Below are positions 7,228 to 15,499 of a stretch of 18,778 nt of DNA, piece after piece. How positions within the stretch are numbered: position 1 is the first letter of the stretch; the number at the start of each line of letters is the position of its first letter. The stretch spans positions 1 to 18,778 of the forward strand of contig CAMLGC010000049.1 in the NCBI GenBank assembly GCA_946479505.1. The letters are read 5' to 3'. This stretch comes from an uncultured Sphingomonadaceae bacterium. GTDB lineage: Bacteria; Pseudomonadota; Alphaproteobacteria; Sphingomonadales; Sphingomonadaceae. The notes under the pieces were generated by a model. The model was not told where the DNA came from. It saw only the letters and a list, made by a program, of their open reading frames with translations, and ran no database searches. The translations under genes and the position numbers were made by a program.

Positions 7228-8268
7228 ATGCTGATCGCGTTTTTCGTCAACGACATGGCAACCGAGCACCCCAACTACACGACGACGTTGCTCGCGCACG
7301 AGGCGGTAAAGCGTGGGCATCGCGCCTGCTACGTCACGCCGGGCGATTTCGTGATGGACGCGACCGATCGGCTACGCGTCCACGCTCGTTTCGCGCCGAC
7401 GAAGAAGATCAAGACGCGCGCCGAGTTCTTCAAGGCGATGCAGGCGGTCGCGGACGAATGCGAGATGGTCGACGTCGCCGACATGGACGTGCTGATGCTG
7501 CGCAGCGATCCGTCGCTCGAGCACGCCCGGCCCTGGGCGGAGAGCGCGGGCATCCTGTTCGGCCGCGCCGCAGCGGCGCGCGGGGTGCTCGTCCTCAACG
7601 ATCCCGACAGCCTGTCGCACGCGATCAACAAACTCTATTTTCAGTCGTTTCCGGAGACGGTGCGCGCGGCGACGCTCATCACCAACACCCCCGCCGATGT
7701 GAAGGCGTTCGCCGAAGAGCACGGCAAGATCGTGCTCAAGCCGTTGCAGGGATCGGGCGGGCAGAGCGTGTTTCTGGTCGGCGACGACAACAAGTCGAAC
7801 ATCAACCAGATGATCGAGGCGGTCGCGCGCGACGGCTATCTGATCGCGCAGGCCTATGTGCCCGCCGCGGCGAAGGGCGACATCCGGCTGTTCCTGATGA
7901 ACGGCAGTCCCTTGCGGGTCGGCAACAAGTTCGCCGCGCTGCGGCGGGTGAGCGCGGAGGACGATATTCGCAGCAACGTCCATGCGGGCGGCAAGGCGGT
8001 CGCGGCCGAGATCGGCGAGACCGAGCTGCGCGTCGCCGAGCTCATCCGGCCCAAGCTGATCGCCGACGGCATGTTTCTCGTCGGCATCGACATCGTCGGC
8101 GACAAGATCCTTGAGGTGAACGTATTCAGCCCGGGCAATCTGACGAGCTGTAGCACGATGAACAAGGCGAACTTCGCGGCCGAGGTGCTCAAATCGATCG
8201 AGCGCAAGGTCGAGATCATGGCCGAGTTTGCGGGCGCGTTCGACAACAAGGCGCTTGCGGTGGTGTAG
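7228..8268 (+). CDS. GshB-like ATP-grasp ligase of the QEGLA operon
   Basis: A 346-residue ATP-grasp enzyme related to prokaryotic glutathione synthetase. Visible features are an N-terminal Rossmann-like substrate domain, KIVLKPLQGSGG (residues 167-178, ATP-binding Lys171 and Gly-rich loop), GDIRLFLMNG (217-226), and the metal-binding end GIDIVGDKILEVNVFSPGNL (Asp288, Glu296, Asn298). ATP-grasp ligases join a carboxylate to an amine through an acyl phosphate. ACGGAG at 7213-7218 precedes ATG 7228. Automatic pipelines would probably call this glutathione synthase. No gshA is nearby, and the fixed company of DUF1704 and an amidohydrolase suggests a different peptide or amino-acid ligase. It ends 3 bp before the convergent GH92 stop, with no terminator between. 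Confidence 0.85.
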   Translation: MLIAFFVNDMATEHPNYTTTLLAHEAVKRGHRACYVTPGDFVMDATDRLRVHARFAPTKKIKTRAEFFKAMQAVADECEMVDVADMDVLMLRSDPSLEHARPWAESAGILFGRAAAARGVLVLNDPDSLSHAINKLYFQSFPETVRAATLITNTPADVKAFAEEHGKIVLKPLQGSGGQSVFLVGDDNKSNINQMIEAVARDGYLIAQAYVPAAAKGDIRLFLMNGSPLRVGNKFAALRRVSAEDDIRSNVHAGGKAVAAEIGETELRVAELIRPKLIADGMFLVGIDIVGDKILEVNVFSPGNLTSCSTMNKANFAAEVLKSIERKVEIMAEFAGAFDNKALAVV

Positions 8269-8271
8269 CCG

Positions 8272-10575
8272 CTATCGCGAGGACATCGAGAAGGGCGCCG
8301 CCGCGGGGGTGCTCGCCCAGGCCTTGTTCGGCTCGGCGCCCATCACGAAGGCGAGCGTGCCGCCCGCCTCGAGCATATCGTGCGAGACCCAGGTCCGGTC
8401 GAGCGGGCGGCCGTTGAAGGTCGCGGACTGGATGTAGGGATGGCGGGGGCCGTTATTCTCGGCGATGATCGTCAGCGTCTTGCCGCTCGGCATCGCGAGC
8501 GTCGCGCGGTCGAACAGCGGCGTGCCGATCACGTATTGTCCGGTCGCGGGCGCGACGGGATAGAAGCCGAGCGCGCTCCACACGTACCAGGCCGAGGTCT
8601 GGCCGTTATCCTCGTCGCCGGGATAGCCGTCGGGCGTGGCGGCGTAGAGCTTATGCATCACCTGCCGCACACGGGCCTGCGCCTTCCACGGCGCACCGGC
8701 ATAATCGTACAGGTAGATCATGTGCTGGATCGGCTGGTTGCCGTGCGCGTAATTGCCCAGCCCCTCGATCTGCATCTCGCGGATCTCGTGGATCACCTGG
8801 CCATAATAGCTGTCGTCGAATTTGGGCGGCATGTCGAACACCGAATCGAGCTTGGCGACGAACGCCTCGCGGCCGCCCATCAGGTCGATCAGGCCCGCAA
8901 TGTCCTGCATCGCCGTCCAGCTATAATGGAGGCTGTTGCCCTCCGTGAAGGCATCGCCCCATTTGAGCGGGTTGAAGGGTGACTGGAAGCTGCCGTCCTT
9001 GTTGCGGCCGCGCATCCAGCCGACGCGGGGATCGAACAGCTTCTTGTAGTTCATCGCCTGCGCCGCGAAGCGCTCCGCGTCCTCGGGCTTGCCGAGCGCC
9101 GCGGCGAGGCGCGAGATGGTGAAATCGTCATAGGCATATTCGAGCGTGCGCGCGGCGCTTTCGTCGATGCCGACGTCATAGGGCACATAGCCGAGGCGGT
9201 TGTACCAGTTCACCCCCTCGCGCCCGACCGCGCTGATTGTCTTGCCCTTGCTGTTGGTTGGGCGGCCCTTGGTGGTGTTCGCGTTCTTGAGGATTGCGCC
9301 GTAAAGCGTGTCGATATCGAACCCGCGGACGCCGTTGAGATAGGCATCGGCGATGATCGCGGCGGAGTTCGAGCCGATCATCACGTCGCGATAGCCGGGG
9401 CTCGCCCATTCGGGGAGCCAGCCGCCTTCTTCGACGGTGTTGGCGAGCCCCTGCATGATCTCGGCGTCGCGCTTGGGATACATCAGCGAGAAGAAGGGAA
9501 AGACCGCACGGAACGTGTCCCAGAAGCCGTTGTCGGTATAGAGCGGGCCGGTTTCCACCTTGCCGTTATACGGGCTGTAATGGACGAGTTGACCCTGCGC
9601 ATTCACCTCGCCCAGCGGCCGCGGGAAGAGCATCATCCGCCACAGGCACGAATAGAAGGTGCGCTTGTCGTCGATGCTGTCGCCTTCGACGCGGATGCGG
9701 GCGAGCTCGTGCTGCCAGGCGTCGTGCGCAGCATCGGCGACCTGATCGAAGCTCTTCCCGGCGGTCTCACGATCGAGGTTGAGCTGGGCCTGCTCGGGGC
9801 TGATGAACGAGGAGGCGACGCGGACCTCGACCTGCTCGCCCGCGTCACTTGCGAAGCTGACCACCGCGCCGACATGCTCGCCCGCGCGCGTCGCACCGCC
9901 GGGAAGGAGCGCATAACCGTCGCCCCAGGTCTGCACGCTCGTGAAAGGGCGGCTGAACTCGGCGACGAAATACGTCTTGAAATTGTCGGGCACACCGCCG
10001 TGATTGTTGCGCGTCCAGCCGGTGATGCGGCGATGCGCGGGGTCGATCGCCACCGATGAGCCGCCATTGAAGGCGTCGAGCAGGATGTGCGCCTGATCGG
10101 CCTTGGGGAAGGTGAAGCGGAAGATCGCGGCGTGGCTGGTGGGCGTCACCTCGGCCATCGTGTCGTAATCGGCGAGATAGACCTTGTAGCGGTGCGGGTG
10201 CGCCTCCTCGGCCTTGTGGCTGAACCACGAGGCGCGCTTCTCCTCGTCGACGACGAGTGGCCCCGTTTCTGCAAAGAGCGAGAAGGCGCCGTAATCGTTC
10301 ATCCACGGGCTCGGCTGGTGCGTCTGCTTGATGCCGCGGATTTTATAGGCGTCGTAGGTATAGCCCCAGCCGTCGCCCATCTTGCCGGTCTGCGGCGTCC
10401 AGGCGTTGGTGCCCCAGGGGACGCTCACCGAAGGATAGGTGTTGCCGTAGGAGAGCTCGTAGCTCGAATCGCTGCCCATCAGCGGGTTGACGAGCGCGAC
10501 CAGATCGGGCGCGGGCTCGTCGGCCTGTGCGGGTGCGGCGAGCGCGAGGAGCAGGGCAGGAAGGATGAAACGCAT
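8272..10575 (-). CDS. Secreted GH92 family alpha-mannosidase
   Basis: A 767-residue glycoside hydrolase family 92 protein: calcium-dependent exo-acting alpha-mannosidases that release mannose from mannans or N-glycans. ATG 10575 gives a clean signal peptide (RFILPALLLALAAPAQA, cleavage probably before DEPAP); an ATG at 10593 would add six residues. The N-terminal beta-sandwich starts near NPLMGSDSS and the (alpha/alpha)6 catalytic domain follows. Key motifs are TEGNSLHYSW with Glu545 as the likely general acid, GNQPIQHMIYLY, and GDEDNGQTSAWYVWSALGFYP (653 onward) with Asp654/Asp656 as the likely base. It stands alone: no TonB-dependent receptor or other glycosidase is beside it. The product is probably periplasmic or exported. 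Linkage specificity cannot be read from sequence. Confidence 0.93.
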   Translation of the reverse strand: MRFILPALLLALAAPAQADEPAPDLVALVNPLMGSDSSYELSYGNTYPSVSVPWGTNAWTPQTGKMGDGWGYTYDAYKIRGIKQTHQPSPWMNDYGAFSLFAETGPLVVDEEKRASWFSHKAEEAHPHRYKVYLADYDTMAEVTPTSHAAIFRFTFPKADQAHILLDAFNGGSSVAIDPAHRRITGWTRNNHGGVPDNFKTYFVAEFSRPFTSVQTWGDGYALLPGGATRAGEHVGAVVSFASDAGEQVEVRVASSFISPEQAQLNLDRETAGKSFDQVADAAHDAWQHELARIRVEGDSIDDKRTFYSCLWRMMLFPRPLGEVNAQGQLVHYSPYNGKVETGPLYTDNGFWDTFRAVFPFFSLMYPKRDAEIMQGLANTVEEGGWLPEWASPGYRDVMIGSNSAAIIADAYLNGVRGFDIDTLYGAILKNANTTKGRPTNSKGKTISAVGREGVNWYNRLGYVPYDVGIDESAARTLEYAYDDFTISRLAAALGKPEDAERFAAQAMNYKKLFDPRVGWMRGRNKDGSFQSPFNPLKWGDAFTEGNSLHYSWTAMQDIAGLIDLMGGREAFVAKLDSVFDMPPKFDDSYYGQVIHEIREMQIEGLGNYAHGNQPIQHMIYLYDYAGAPWKAQARVRQVMHKLYAATPDGYPGDEDNGQTSAWYVWSALGFYPVAPATGQYVIGTPLFDRATLAMPSGKTLTIIAENNGPRHPYIQSATFNGRPLDRTWVSHDMLEAGGTLAFVMGAEPNKAWASTPAAAPFSMSSR

Positions 10576-10930
10576 CGGCACCCCCGTTCGCATCAGGAAG
10601 AATGTCGGTTTTAGCCGTTCAGCGCACATCGGCAACCGATCGGCGCGGCGCTACGTTGTCGGCAGGAGAACACAGACGAGTCCGGCGCGGGTGCGGTGCG
10701 CGGGCAGTGTGGAACGCAGCGAAAGCAGCGGTACGTCCCCCCTGACTTCCCCTCCTGCATGCCGCGCCAGGGCAGGCGCGGCCGTTCGGTCGGCGAAGCG
10801 CCGACGCGCGCGAGATCAACCGAATCAAAGAGCAGCGCGCAGCATGACATGGATGCGGGCTTGTAGGACAGCGAAAAAGAACAAAAGAGGACTATAGCGC
10901 CCGAGCCGCGACGGGAGGTCAGCAGGTACG
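10576..10930. other. 355-bp gap upstream of the GH92 gene, no convincing gene
   Basis: Short open frames here (for example 10611-10850, minus) have a Cys/Arg-rich composition unlike their neighbours and match no family I recognise. The stretch must hold the promoter of the leftward GH92 gene, but no good -35/-10 pair stands out. It contains a perfect 8-bp hairpin at 10761-10782 and an AT-richer patch at about 10870-10895 (a TATAGT is seen on the minus strand). Confidence 0.5.
10761..10782. repeat. Perfect 8-bp inverted repeat in the GH92 upstream gap
   Basis: GCCGCGCC and GGCGCGGC flank a 6-nt loop AGGGCA. No T-run follows on either strand, so it is not an evident terminator. It could be an operator or an mRNA leader structure for the GH92 gene, or chance in GC-rich DNA. 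Confidence 0.4.
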
Positions 10931-10968
10931 AAAAAGCCCCGTCCGGCGCTTGTCCGGGCGGGGCTTTT
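10931..10968 (-). terminator. Rho-independent terminator of hppA
   Basis: Read leftward, AAAAGCCCCGCCCGG pairs with CCGGACGGGGCTTTTT, with one or two bulged positions and a short loop, and ends in a T-run. It begins 24 bp after the hppA stop at 10992. The A-tract on the other side means it could also stop rightward transcription. Confidence 0.85.
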
Positions 10969-10991
10969 CGAGAGAGCGCTCGCTGGACGGG

Positions 10992-13154
10992 TCAGCCCGC
11001 GCCACCCGCCGCGAGCGCTGCGAGCAGCAGCAGCGCGACGATGTTGGTGATCTTGATCATCGGATTGACCGCCGGCCCCGCGGTATCCTTGTAGGGATCG
11101 CCGACGGTGTCGCCCGTCACCGCGGCCTTGTGGGCCTCCGAGCCCTTGCCGCCGTGATTGCCGTCCTCGATGAACTTCTTGGCGTTGTCCCACGCGCCGC
11201 CGCCCGAGGTCATCGAGATCGCGACGAACAGCCCAGAGACGATCACGCCGAGCAGCATTGCGCCGACGGTGGCGAAGCCGTTGGCCTGGCCCGCCACCCA
11301 GGTGACGACGAAATAGACCACGATCGGGCTCAGCACCGGCAGCAGGCTGGGCACGATCATCTCGCGGATCGCCGCCTTGGTGACGAGATCGACGGTGCGG
11401 CCGTAATTGGGGCGGCTGGTGCCCTGCATGATGCCCGGATTGTCGCGGAACTGCCCACGCACTTCCTCGACCACTGCCCCCGCCGCGCGGCCCACCGCGG
11501 TCATCCCGAACGCGCCGAAGATGAAGGGCAGCATCGCGCCCAGCAGCAGCCCGACGATGACGTACGGATTGCTGAGCGAGAAATCGACCGTAAGGGCGGG
11601 GAAATAGACGCCGAGGTCGCTCGTATAGGCGCCGAACAGCACGAGGGCGGCGAGCGCCGCCGAGCCGATCGCATAGCCCTTGGTCACGGCCTTGGTGGTG
11701 TTGCCGACCGCGTCGAGCGCGTCGGTGCGGCCGCGCACGTCGTCGGGCAGCCCCGCCATCTCGGCGATGCCGCCGGCATTGTCGGTCACCGGCCCGTAGG
11801 CGTCGAGCGCCACCACCATGCCGGCAAGCGCGAGCATCGAGGTCGCGGCGAAGGCGATGCCGATGACGCCGGCGAGCTGGTAGGTCGCGACCACCGCGAT
11901 GACGATCACGAGCGTCGGCAGCGCGGTCGATTCGAGGCTGACGGCGAGACCCTGGATGACGTTGGTGCCGTGGCCGGTCTCCGACGCCTTGGCGATGCTG
12001 CGCACCGGGCGATAGTTGGTGCCGGTGTAGTATTCGGTGATCCACACGATCAGGCCGGTCACGACCAGGCCGATCATCATGCACCAGAACAGGTCCATGC
12101 CGGTGAAGCCCGCGCCCGTGGTCGCGACCGCGGCGACGCTCCCGGTGAGCGCGTCGGCCGGCGCATCGAGGAACCCCGCGCCGCCGATCGTCGTGTTGAG
12201 ATCGCCCAGGACCCACTTGGTCACGCCGAAGATCGCGAAGGCCGAGAGGACGGCGGAGGTGAAGAAGCCCTTGTAGAGCGCGCCCATGATCGAGCCGCCG
12301 CCCAGGCGGACCATGTAGGTGCCGATGATCGAGGTGATGATGCACGCGCCGCCGACGAGCAACGGCAGCGACATCAGCCCGAGCAGCTCGGCCCCGCTCG
12401 CGCGGACGAGGAGTGCGATCGAGATCATCGTCACGCCCAGCGTCACGACATAGGTCTCGAACAGATCGGCTGCCATGCCTGCGCAGTCGCCGACATTGTC
12501 GCCGACGTTATCGGCGATCACGGCCGGGTTGCGGGGGTCGTCCTCGGGAATTCCGGCCTCGACCTTGCCGACGAGGTCCGCGCCGACGTCGGCGGCCTTG
12601 GTGAAGATGCCGCCGCCCAGGCGCGCGAAGATCGAGATGAGCGACGCGCCGAATGCGAGCGCAGTCAGCGCTTCGATGATGATGCGATCATTGGGGGCGT
12701 AGCCGCCGGGGCCGGTCAGATACCAGAAGAAGCCCGAGATCGCGAGCAGGCCGAGCCCGGCGACGAGCATGCCGGTGACCGCGCCCGAGCGGAACGCGAG
12801 CGTGAGCCCGCCCTGGAGCGAGGTGCGCGCGGCTTCCGCGGTGCGGACGTTGGCGCGCACCGAGATGTTCATGCCGACGAACCCCGCCGCGCCCGAAAGC
12901 ACCGCGCCGATCACGAAGCCGATGGTGGAGGTGAGCCCCAGCGTCAGGAAAAGGATGATCGCGACGACGACGCCGACGATCGCGATCGTGGTGTATTGGC
13001 GGCCGAGATACGCCTTGGCGCCTTCCTGGATCGCGGCGGCGATGTCCTGCATCTTCTCGCTGCCGGCCGATGCGCGCAGCACCTGCTGGCTCGTGATGAA
13101 GCCGTAAACCACGGCGATCAGGCCGCAGACGATTGCGGCGTAGACGAACGTCAT
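10992..13154 (-). CDS. hppA: K+-independent membrane H+-translocating pyrophosphatase
   Basis: A 720-residue integral membrane pyrophosphatase (about 16 membrane helices) that couples PPi hydrolysis to proton pumping. The substrate loop [45 protein letters not shown] is present as separate recognisable blocks, with the later acidic Asp clusters. The K+-dependence site reads [10 protein letters not shown]: Lys488 and Thr491 replace the Ala and Gly of K+-dependent enzymes, so this is the K+-independent type. ATG 13154 has AGGGGAAAA upstream. It is downstream of thiL (89-bp gap) but has its own promoter candidate at 13212-13239, and ends at a strong terminator. PPi from biosynthesis and nucleotide hydrolases would be its fuel. 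Confidence 0.97.
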   Translation of the reverse strand: MTFVYAAIVCGLIAVVYGFITSQQVLRASAGSEKMQDIAAAIQEGAKAYLGRQYTTIAIVGVVVAIILFLTLGLTSTIGFVIGAVLSGAAGFVGMNISVRANVRTAEAARTSLQGGLTLAFRSGAVTGMLVAGLGLLAISGFFWYLTGPGGYAPNDRIIIEALTALAFGASLISIFARLGGGIFTKAADVGADLVGKVEAGIPEDDPRNPAVIADNVGDNVGDCAGMAADLFETYVVTLGVTMISIALLVRASGAELLGLMSLPLLVGGACIITSIIGTYMVRLGGGSIMGALYKGFFTSAVLSAFAIFGVTKWVLGDLNTTIGGAGFLDAPADALTGSVAAVATTGAGFTGMDLFWCMMIGLVVTGLIVWITEYYTGTNYRPVRSIAKASETGHGTNVIQGLAVSLESTALPTLVIVIAVVATYQLAGVIGIAFAATSMLALAGMVVALDAYGPVTDNAGGIAEMAGLPDDVRGRTDALDAVGNTTKAVTKGYAIGSAALAALVLFGAYTSDLGVYFPALTVDFSLSNPYVIVGLLLGAMLPFIFGAFGMTAVGRAAGAVVEEVRGQFRDNPGIMQGTSRPNYGRTVDLVTKAAIREMIVPSLLPVLSPIVVYFVVTWVAGQANGFATVGAMLLGVIVSGLFVAISMTSGGGAWDNAKKFIEDGNHGGKGSEAHKAAVTGDTVGDPYKDTAGPAVNPMIKITNIVALLLLAALAAGGAG

Positions 13155-13211
13155 GCTTTTTCCCCTTTATTGTCCGGGCGCGTCCGAACGGTCCCCCGAC
13201 TTTGGCACGAG

Positions 13212-13239
13212 GGTATAAGCCCGCGTCTCGGTTGCGCAA
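13212..13239 (-). promoter_or_regulatory. Candidate sigma70 promoter for hppA
   Basis: On the minus strand TTGCGC (13239-13234), a 16-bp spacer and TATACC (13217-13212) lie in the thiL-hppA gap, about 58 bp before the hppA ATG. The match is moderate; it would let hppA be transcribed apart from thiL. Confidence 0.4.
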
Positions 13240-13243
13240 GCGG

Positions 13244-14218
13244 CTAAGGACGGTGCTCGAAGCCGAGTTGGACTGGAAGCGGCACGGGGGCGCCGGCGTC
13301 GGTGAGCGCAAGCCCGCTGCCGTCGGTGAAGCGACCAACGCACGTCGCGGGCACGCGCGGACGAGTATCGGCGCGGGCGGCGAAGAGCAGCTCGTAATCG
13401 TCGCCTGCGGTCGCGGCGGCGATGCGCGCGGGGCGGTCGTCGCCCGCGTAGGTGCGATACTCGGCGGAAAGCGGGACGGCGGCGAGGTCGATTTCGACGG
13501 CGAGACCACTGGCGGAGGCCATGCGCGTGGCGTCGAGAAGAAGGCCGTCGGAAACGTCCATCATCGCATGGACGTGCGGCGCGAGCGCGCGACCCTCGGC
13601 GAGACGCGGCTGCGGGCGACGGTAGGCGGCGAGCAGCGCGGCGGGGCCGGTCTCGCCGCGCGCGATCCGCAGCCCCGCGCCCGCGTCGCCGATCGTGCCG
13701 GTGACATAGAGCGCGTCGCCCGTGCGCGCGCCGCTGCGGGTGGGGGCACCGCTCCCACGGCCGATTGCGGTGAGGCTGATGACGCGCGGCGCGCCCGGCG
13801 GCAGCGACACGGTATCGCCGCCGAGGAGCGGGCAGGCGAAATGGGTTAGGGCGTGATCGAAACCGGCGAGGAAGGCCACGTTCCACTCATCTTCGTTCCC
13901 CGGGGAAGGCCGGGGTCCAGCCCCACGCGATTGCGCGCGCGGCAGCGCGTTCGACGCTTCGCGTCGAGACTGGACCCCCGCCTTCGCGGGGGAACGGGAA
14001 AGTGGATAATTAAGAAGGATCCCCTCCGGCGTCGCGCCTTTGGCGGCGAGATCCGATAGGTTCGCCGCGAGCAGCTTCCACGCGACATCGCCGGGCGGGT
14101 CGTGGGGCAGGTAGTGGACGCTCTCGACGATCGTGTCGGTGGTCAGGATCAGCCCGTCGAGCGCGGCGGTGTCGTCGAGCAGCCCGCATGCGCCCGGGTG
14201 CAGCGGCAGTGCGCGCAA
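13244..14218 (-). CDS. thiL: Thiamine-monophosphate kinase with an in-frame repeat insertion
   Basis: ThiL phosphorylates thiamine monophosphate to thiamine diphosphate, the last step of cofactor synthesis. Family motifs, numbered from TTG 14218, are LLDDTA (13-18), VAWKLLAANLSDLAAKGA (45-62), PLLGGDTVS, MMDVSDGL and GDDYELLF. About 35 residues (75-109) encoded by a palindromic repeat lie between GILLNYPL and EWNVAFLAGF. In ordinary ThiL a strand there runs straight into a helix. The frame is kept, so a longer protein is possible. The expected N-terminus (TEAEFLAALRALPLHP) continues upstream to 14245, where an ATC with AAGGGAG 7 nt before it stands where ATG would be expected. TTG 14218 is the only standard start and cuts that helix. 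Functional state is uncertain. Confidence 0.88.
   Translation of the reverse strand: MRALPLHPGACGLLDDTAALDGLILTTDTIVESVHYLPHDPPGDVAWKLLAANLSDLAAKGATPEGILLNYPLSRSPAKAGVQSRREASNALPRAQSRGAGPRPSPGNEDEWNVAFLAGFDHALTHFACPLLGGDTVSLPPGAPRVISLTAIGRGSGAPTRSGARTGDALYVTGTIGDAGAGLRIARGETGPAALLAAYRRPQPRLAEGRALAPHVHAMMDVSDGLLLDATRMASASGLAVEIDLAAVPLSAEYRTYAGDDRPARIAAATAGDDYELLFAARADTRPRVPATCVGRFTDGSGLALTDAGAPVPLPVQLGFEHRP
13894..13996. repeat. 103-bp composite palindromic element inside thiL
   Basis: Two 27-bp arms (13894-13920 and 13970-13996) are inverted copies matching at 24 of 27 positions. Each arm is itself a hairpin: CCCCGG-GGAAGG-CCGGGG on the left and CCCCCGC-GAAG-GCGGGGG on the right. The differences between arms preserve each arm's own pairing. 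The middle holds a third perfect hairpin TCGACGC-TTC-GCGTCGA (13951-13967). No clear target duplication is visible. The arm sequence is, from memory, a common dispersed repeat in sphingomonad intergenic DNA. Confidence 0.85.
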
Positions 14219-14334
14219 CGCGGCGAGGAACTCGGCTTCGGTGATCGGATCGCTCCCTTGGTGGCGTGCGGCCCCCGTTTAGCGCGGATCGCACGCAATT
14301 CGCCATCGCATCGTCCTTCCTGCGGCAGGTCGTC

Positions 14335-14350
14335 TCCGTATGACTACGGA
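14335..14350. promoter_or_regulatory. Operator-like dyad between thiL and the methyltransferase gene
   Basis: TCCGTATGACTACGGA has perfect 6-bp arms (TCCGTA/TACGGA) around a 4-nt centre. It lies about 90 bp before the methyltransferase ATG and about 90-115 bp before the thiL start, in a divergent intergenic region of about 195 bp. This size and place fit a dimeric repressor site. No regulator gene is adjacent, so the binding protein is unknown. Chance is possible. Confidence 0.4.
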
Positions 14351-14440
14351 AGCGGCAGCCGGGCCCGCCATATGCTATTCTCGTGCGGCTTTCGAACGCT
14401 CGCGCAGAACACGCGGCCTCGCAGGGCAGGGAGGTGTCCG

Positions 14441-15499
14441 ATGCCGCCGATCGACCAGGAGAAATTGCACGCCTTCGTCGGCAAGATGCTCGGCGATCTC
14501 GGTGGCGCGGTGAGCGTGCCGACGGTGCGGATCGGCATGCGGCTGGGCCTGTTCGACGCGCTGGGAGAGGGCCCCGTCACGGCGGCGGAACTGGCGCGCC
14601 GCGCAGGCGACCTTCATGAACGCTATGTCCGCGAATGGGCGCTTGCCCAGGCCGCCAACGGCTATGTCGATTACGATGCCGCCGGCGATCGCTTCAGCCT
14701 CAACCCCGAGCAGCGCATGGTGTTCTTCGAGCGCGACAGCCCTGTCTATCTGGCGGGCGCGTTCGAGCTGGCAGCCGCGATGGTCGAAGCCGAAGCCAAG
14801 GTCGAGGAATGTTTCCGCAAGGGCACCGGCGTGCGCTGGGGCGACCATGCCGGCTGTCTGTTCTGCGCGACCGGCGCGTTCTTCCGGCCCGGCTACGTCA
14901 ACAACATCGTCCAGGCGTGGATTCCGGCGCTCGACGGCGTGGAGGATCGGCTGCGGGCGGGGGCGAAGGTGGCCGATGTCGGCTGCGGCGTCGGCTTTTC
15001 GACGCTGCTCATGGCGGAGGCCTATCCCGAAAGCGACTTCGTGGGGTTCGACTTCCACGAGCCCTCGATCGAGGAAGCCCGCCGCCACGCCGCCGCGCAT
15101 GGCCTCGGCGATCGGGTGCGCTTCGAGGCGGTGACGGCGAAGGACATCGGCGAGGGCGATTTCGACCTCATCACGATGTTCGATTGCCTGCACGACATGG
15201 GCGACCCACGCGGCTGCGCGGAGCACATGCACGAGATGCTCGCGCCCCAAGGGACCTGGATGATCGTCGAGCCGGTCGCGGGCGACGCGCCGGGCGACAA
15301 CATGAACCCGGTGGGCCGCCTCTACTACAACGCATCGACGATGATCTGCATTCCGACCTCGCTCGATCAGGAGGTCGGCGCGGGGCTCGGCGCACAAGCG
15401 GGCGAGGCCACGCTGCGATCGGTCGTCATGGCCGGTGGATTCGATCGGGTGGACCGCGCGACCGAGGGACCGTTCAACATGGTGTTGCAGGCGCGCTGA
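14441..15499 (+). CDS. Class I SAM-dependent methyltransferase with N-terminal winged-helix dimerisation region
   Basis: A 352-residue methyltransferase. Residues about 20-90 look like the winged-helix/dimerisation region of O-methyltransferase-type proteins (PTVRIGMRLGLFDAL, then GPVTAAELARRAG). The Rossmann domain carries motif I VADVGCGVG (177-185), an acidic residue after the next strand (GFDF), then DLITMFDCLHDM and the late strand TWMIVEPVAGD. The substrate is not predictable; small-molecule methylation is likely. ATG 14441 has AGGGAGG about 6 nt upstream. It is the only rightward gene between the leftward his-nusB and thiL-hppA genes, which suggests that it was inserted there. Its stop is 17 bp from the convergent DUF4169 stop. 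Confidence 0.88.
   Translation: MPPIDQEKLHAFVGKMLGDLGGAVSVPTVRIGMRLGLFDALGEGPVTAAELARRAGDLHERYVREWALAQAANGYVDYDAAGDRFSLNPEQRMVFFERDSPVYLAGAFELAAAMVEAEAKVEECFRKGTGVRWGDHAGCLFCATGAFFRPGYVNNIVQAWIPALDGVEDRLRAGAKVADVGCGVGFSTLLMAEAYPESDFVGFDFHEPSIEEARRHAAAHGLGDRVRFEAVTAKDIGEGDFDLITMFDCLHDMGDPRGCAEHMHEMLAPQGTWMIVEPVAGDAPGDNMNPVGRLYYNASTMICIPTSLDQEVGAGLGAQAGEATLRSVVMAGGFDRVDRATEGPFNMVLQAR

Noticed and set aside
5305..7320. A 671-codon minus-strand frame opposite the DUF1704 gene
   Set aside because: Antisense shadow; the plus strand carries conserved HExxxH and QEGL motifs and proper gene spacing.
10705..10731. GGAAC followed by CGTC as a possible EcfG general-stress promoter
   Set aside because: The spacer is too long, the second element is imperfect, and it points at the hppA terminator rather than at a gene.
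10611..10850. A 79-codon Cys-rich minus-strand frame as a possible small protein gene
   Set aside because: No family resemblance, no clear ribosome-binding site, alternative overlapping frames are equally open, and the cysteines are not in a recognisable ligand pattern.
10879..10893. A GAAC-N7-GACT sequence resembling the alphaproteobacterial LexA box
   Set aside because: The second half-site is imperfect and no SOS gene starts next to it, so it is probably chance.
10950..13247. A 765-codon open frame on the plus strand opposite hppA
   Set aside because: Asp/Arg/Glu-rich antisense translation with no domain; hppA on the other strand is unambiguous.
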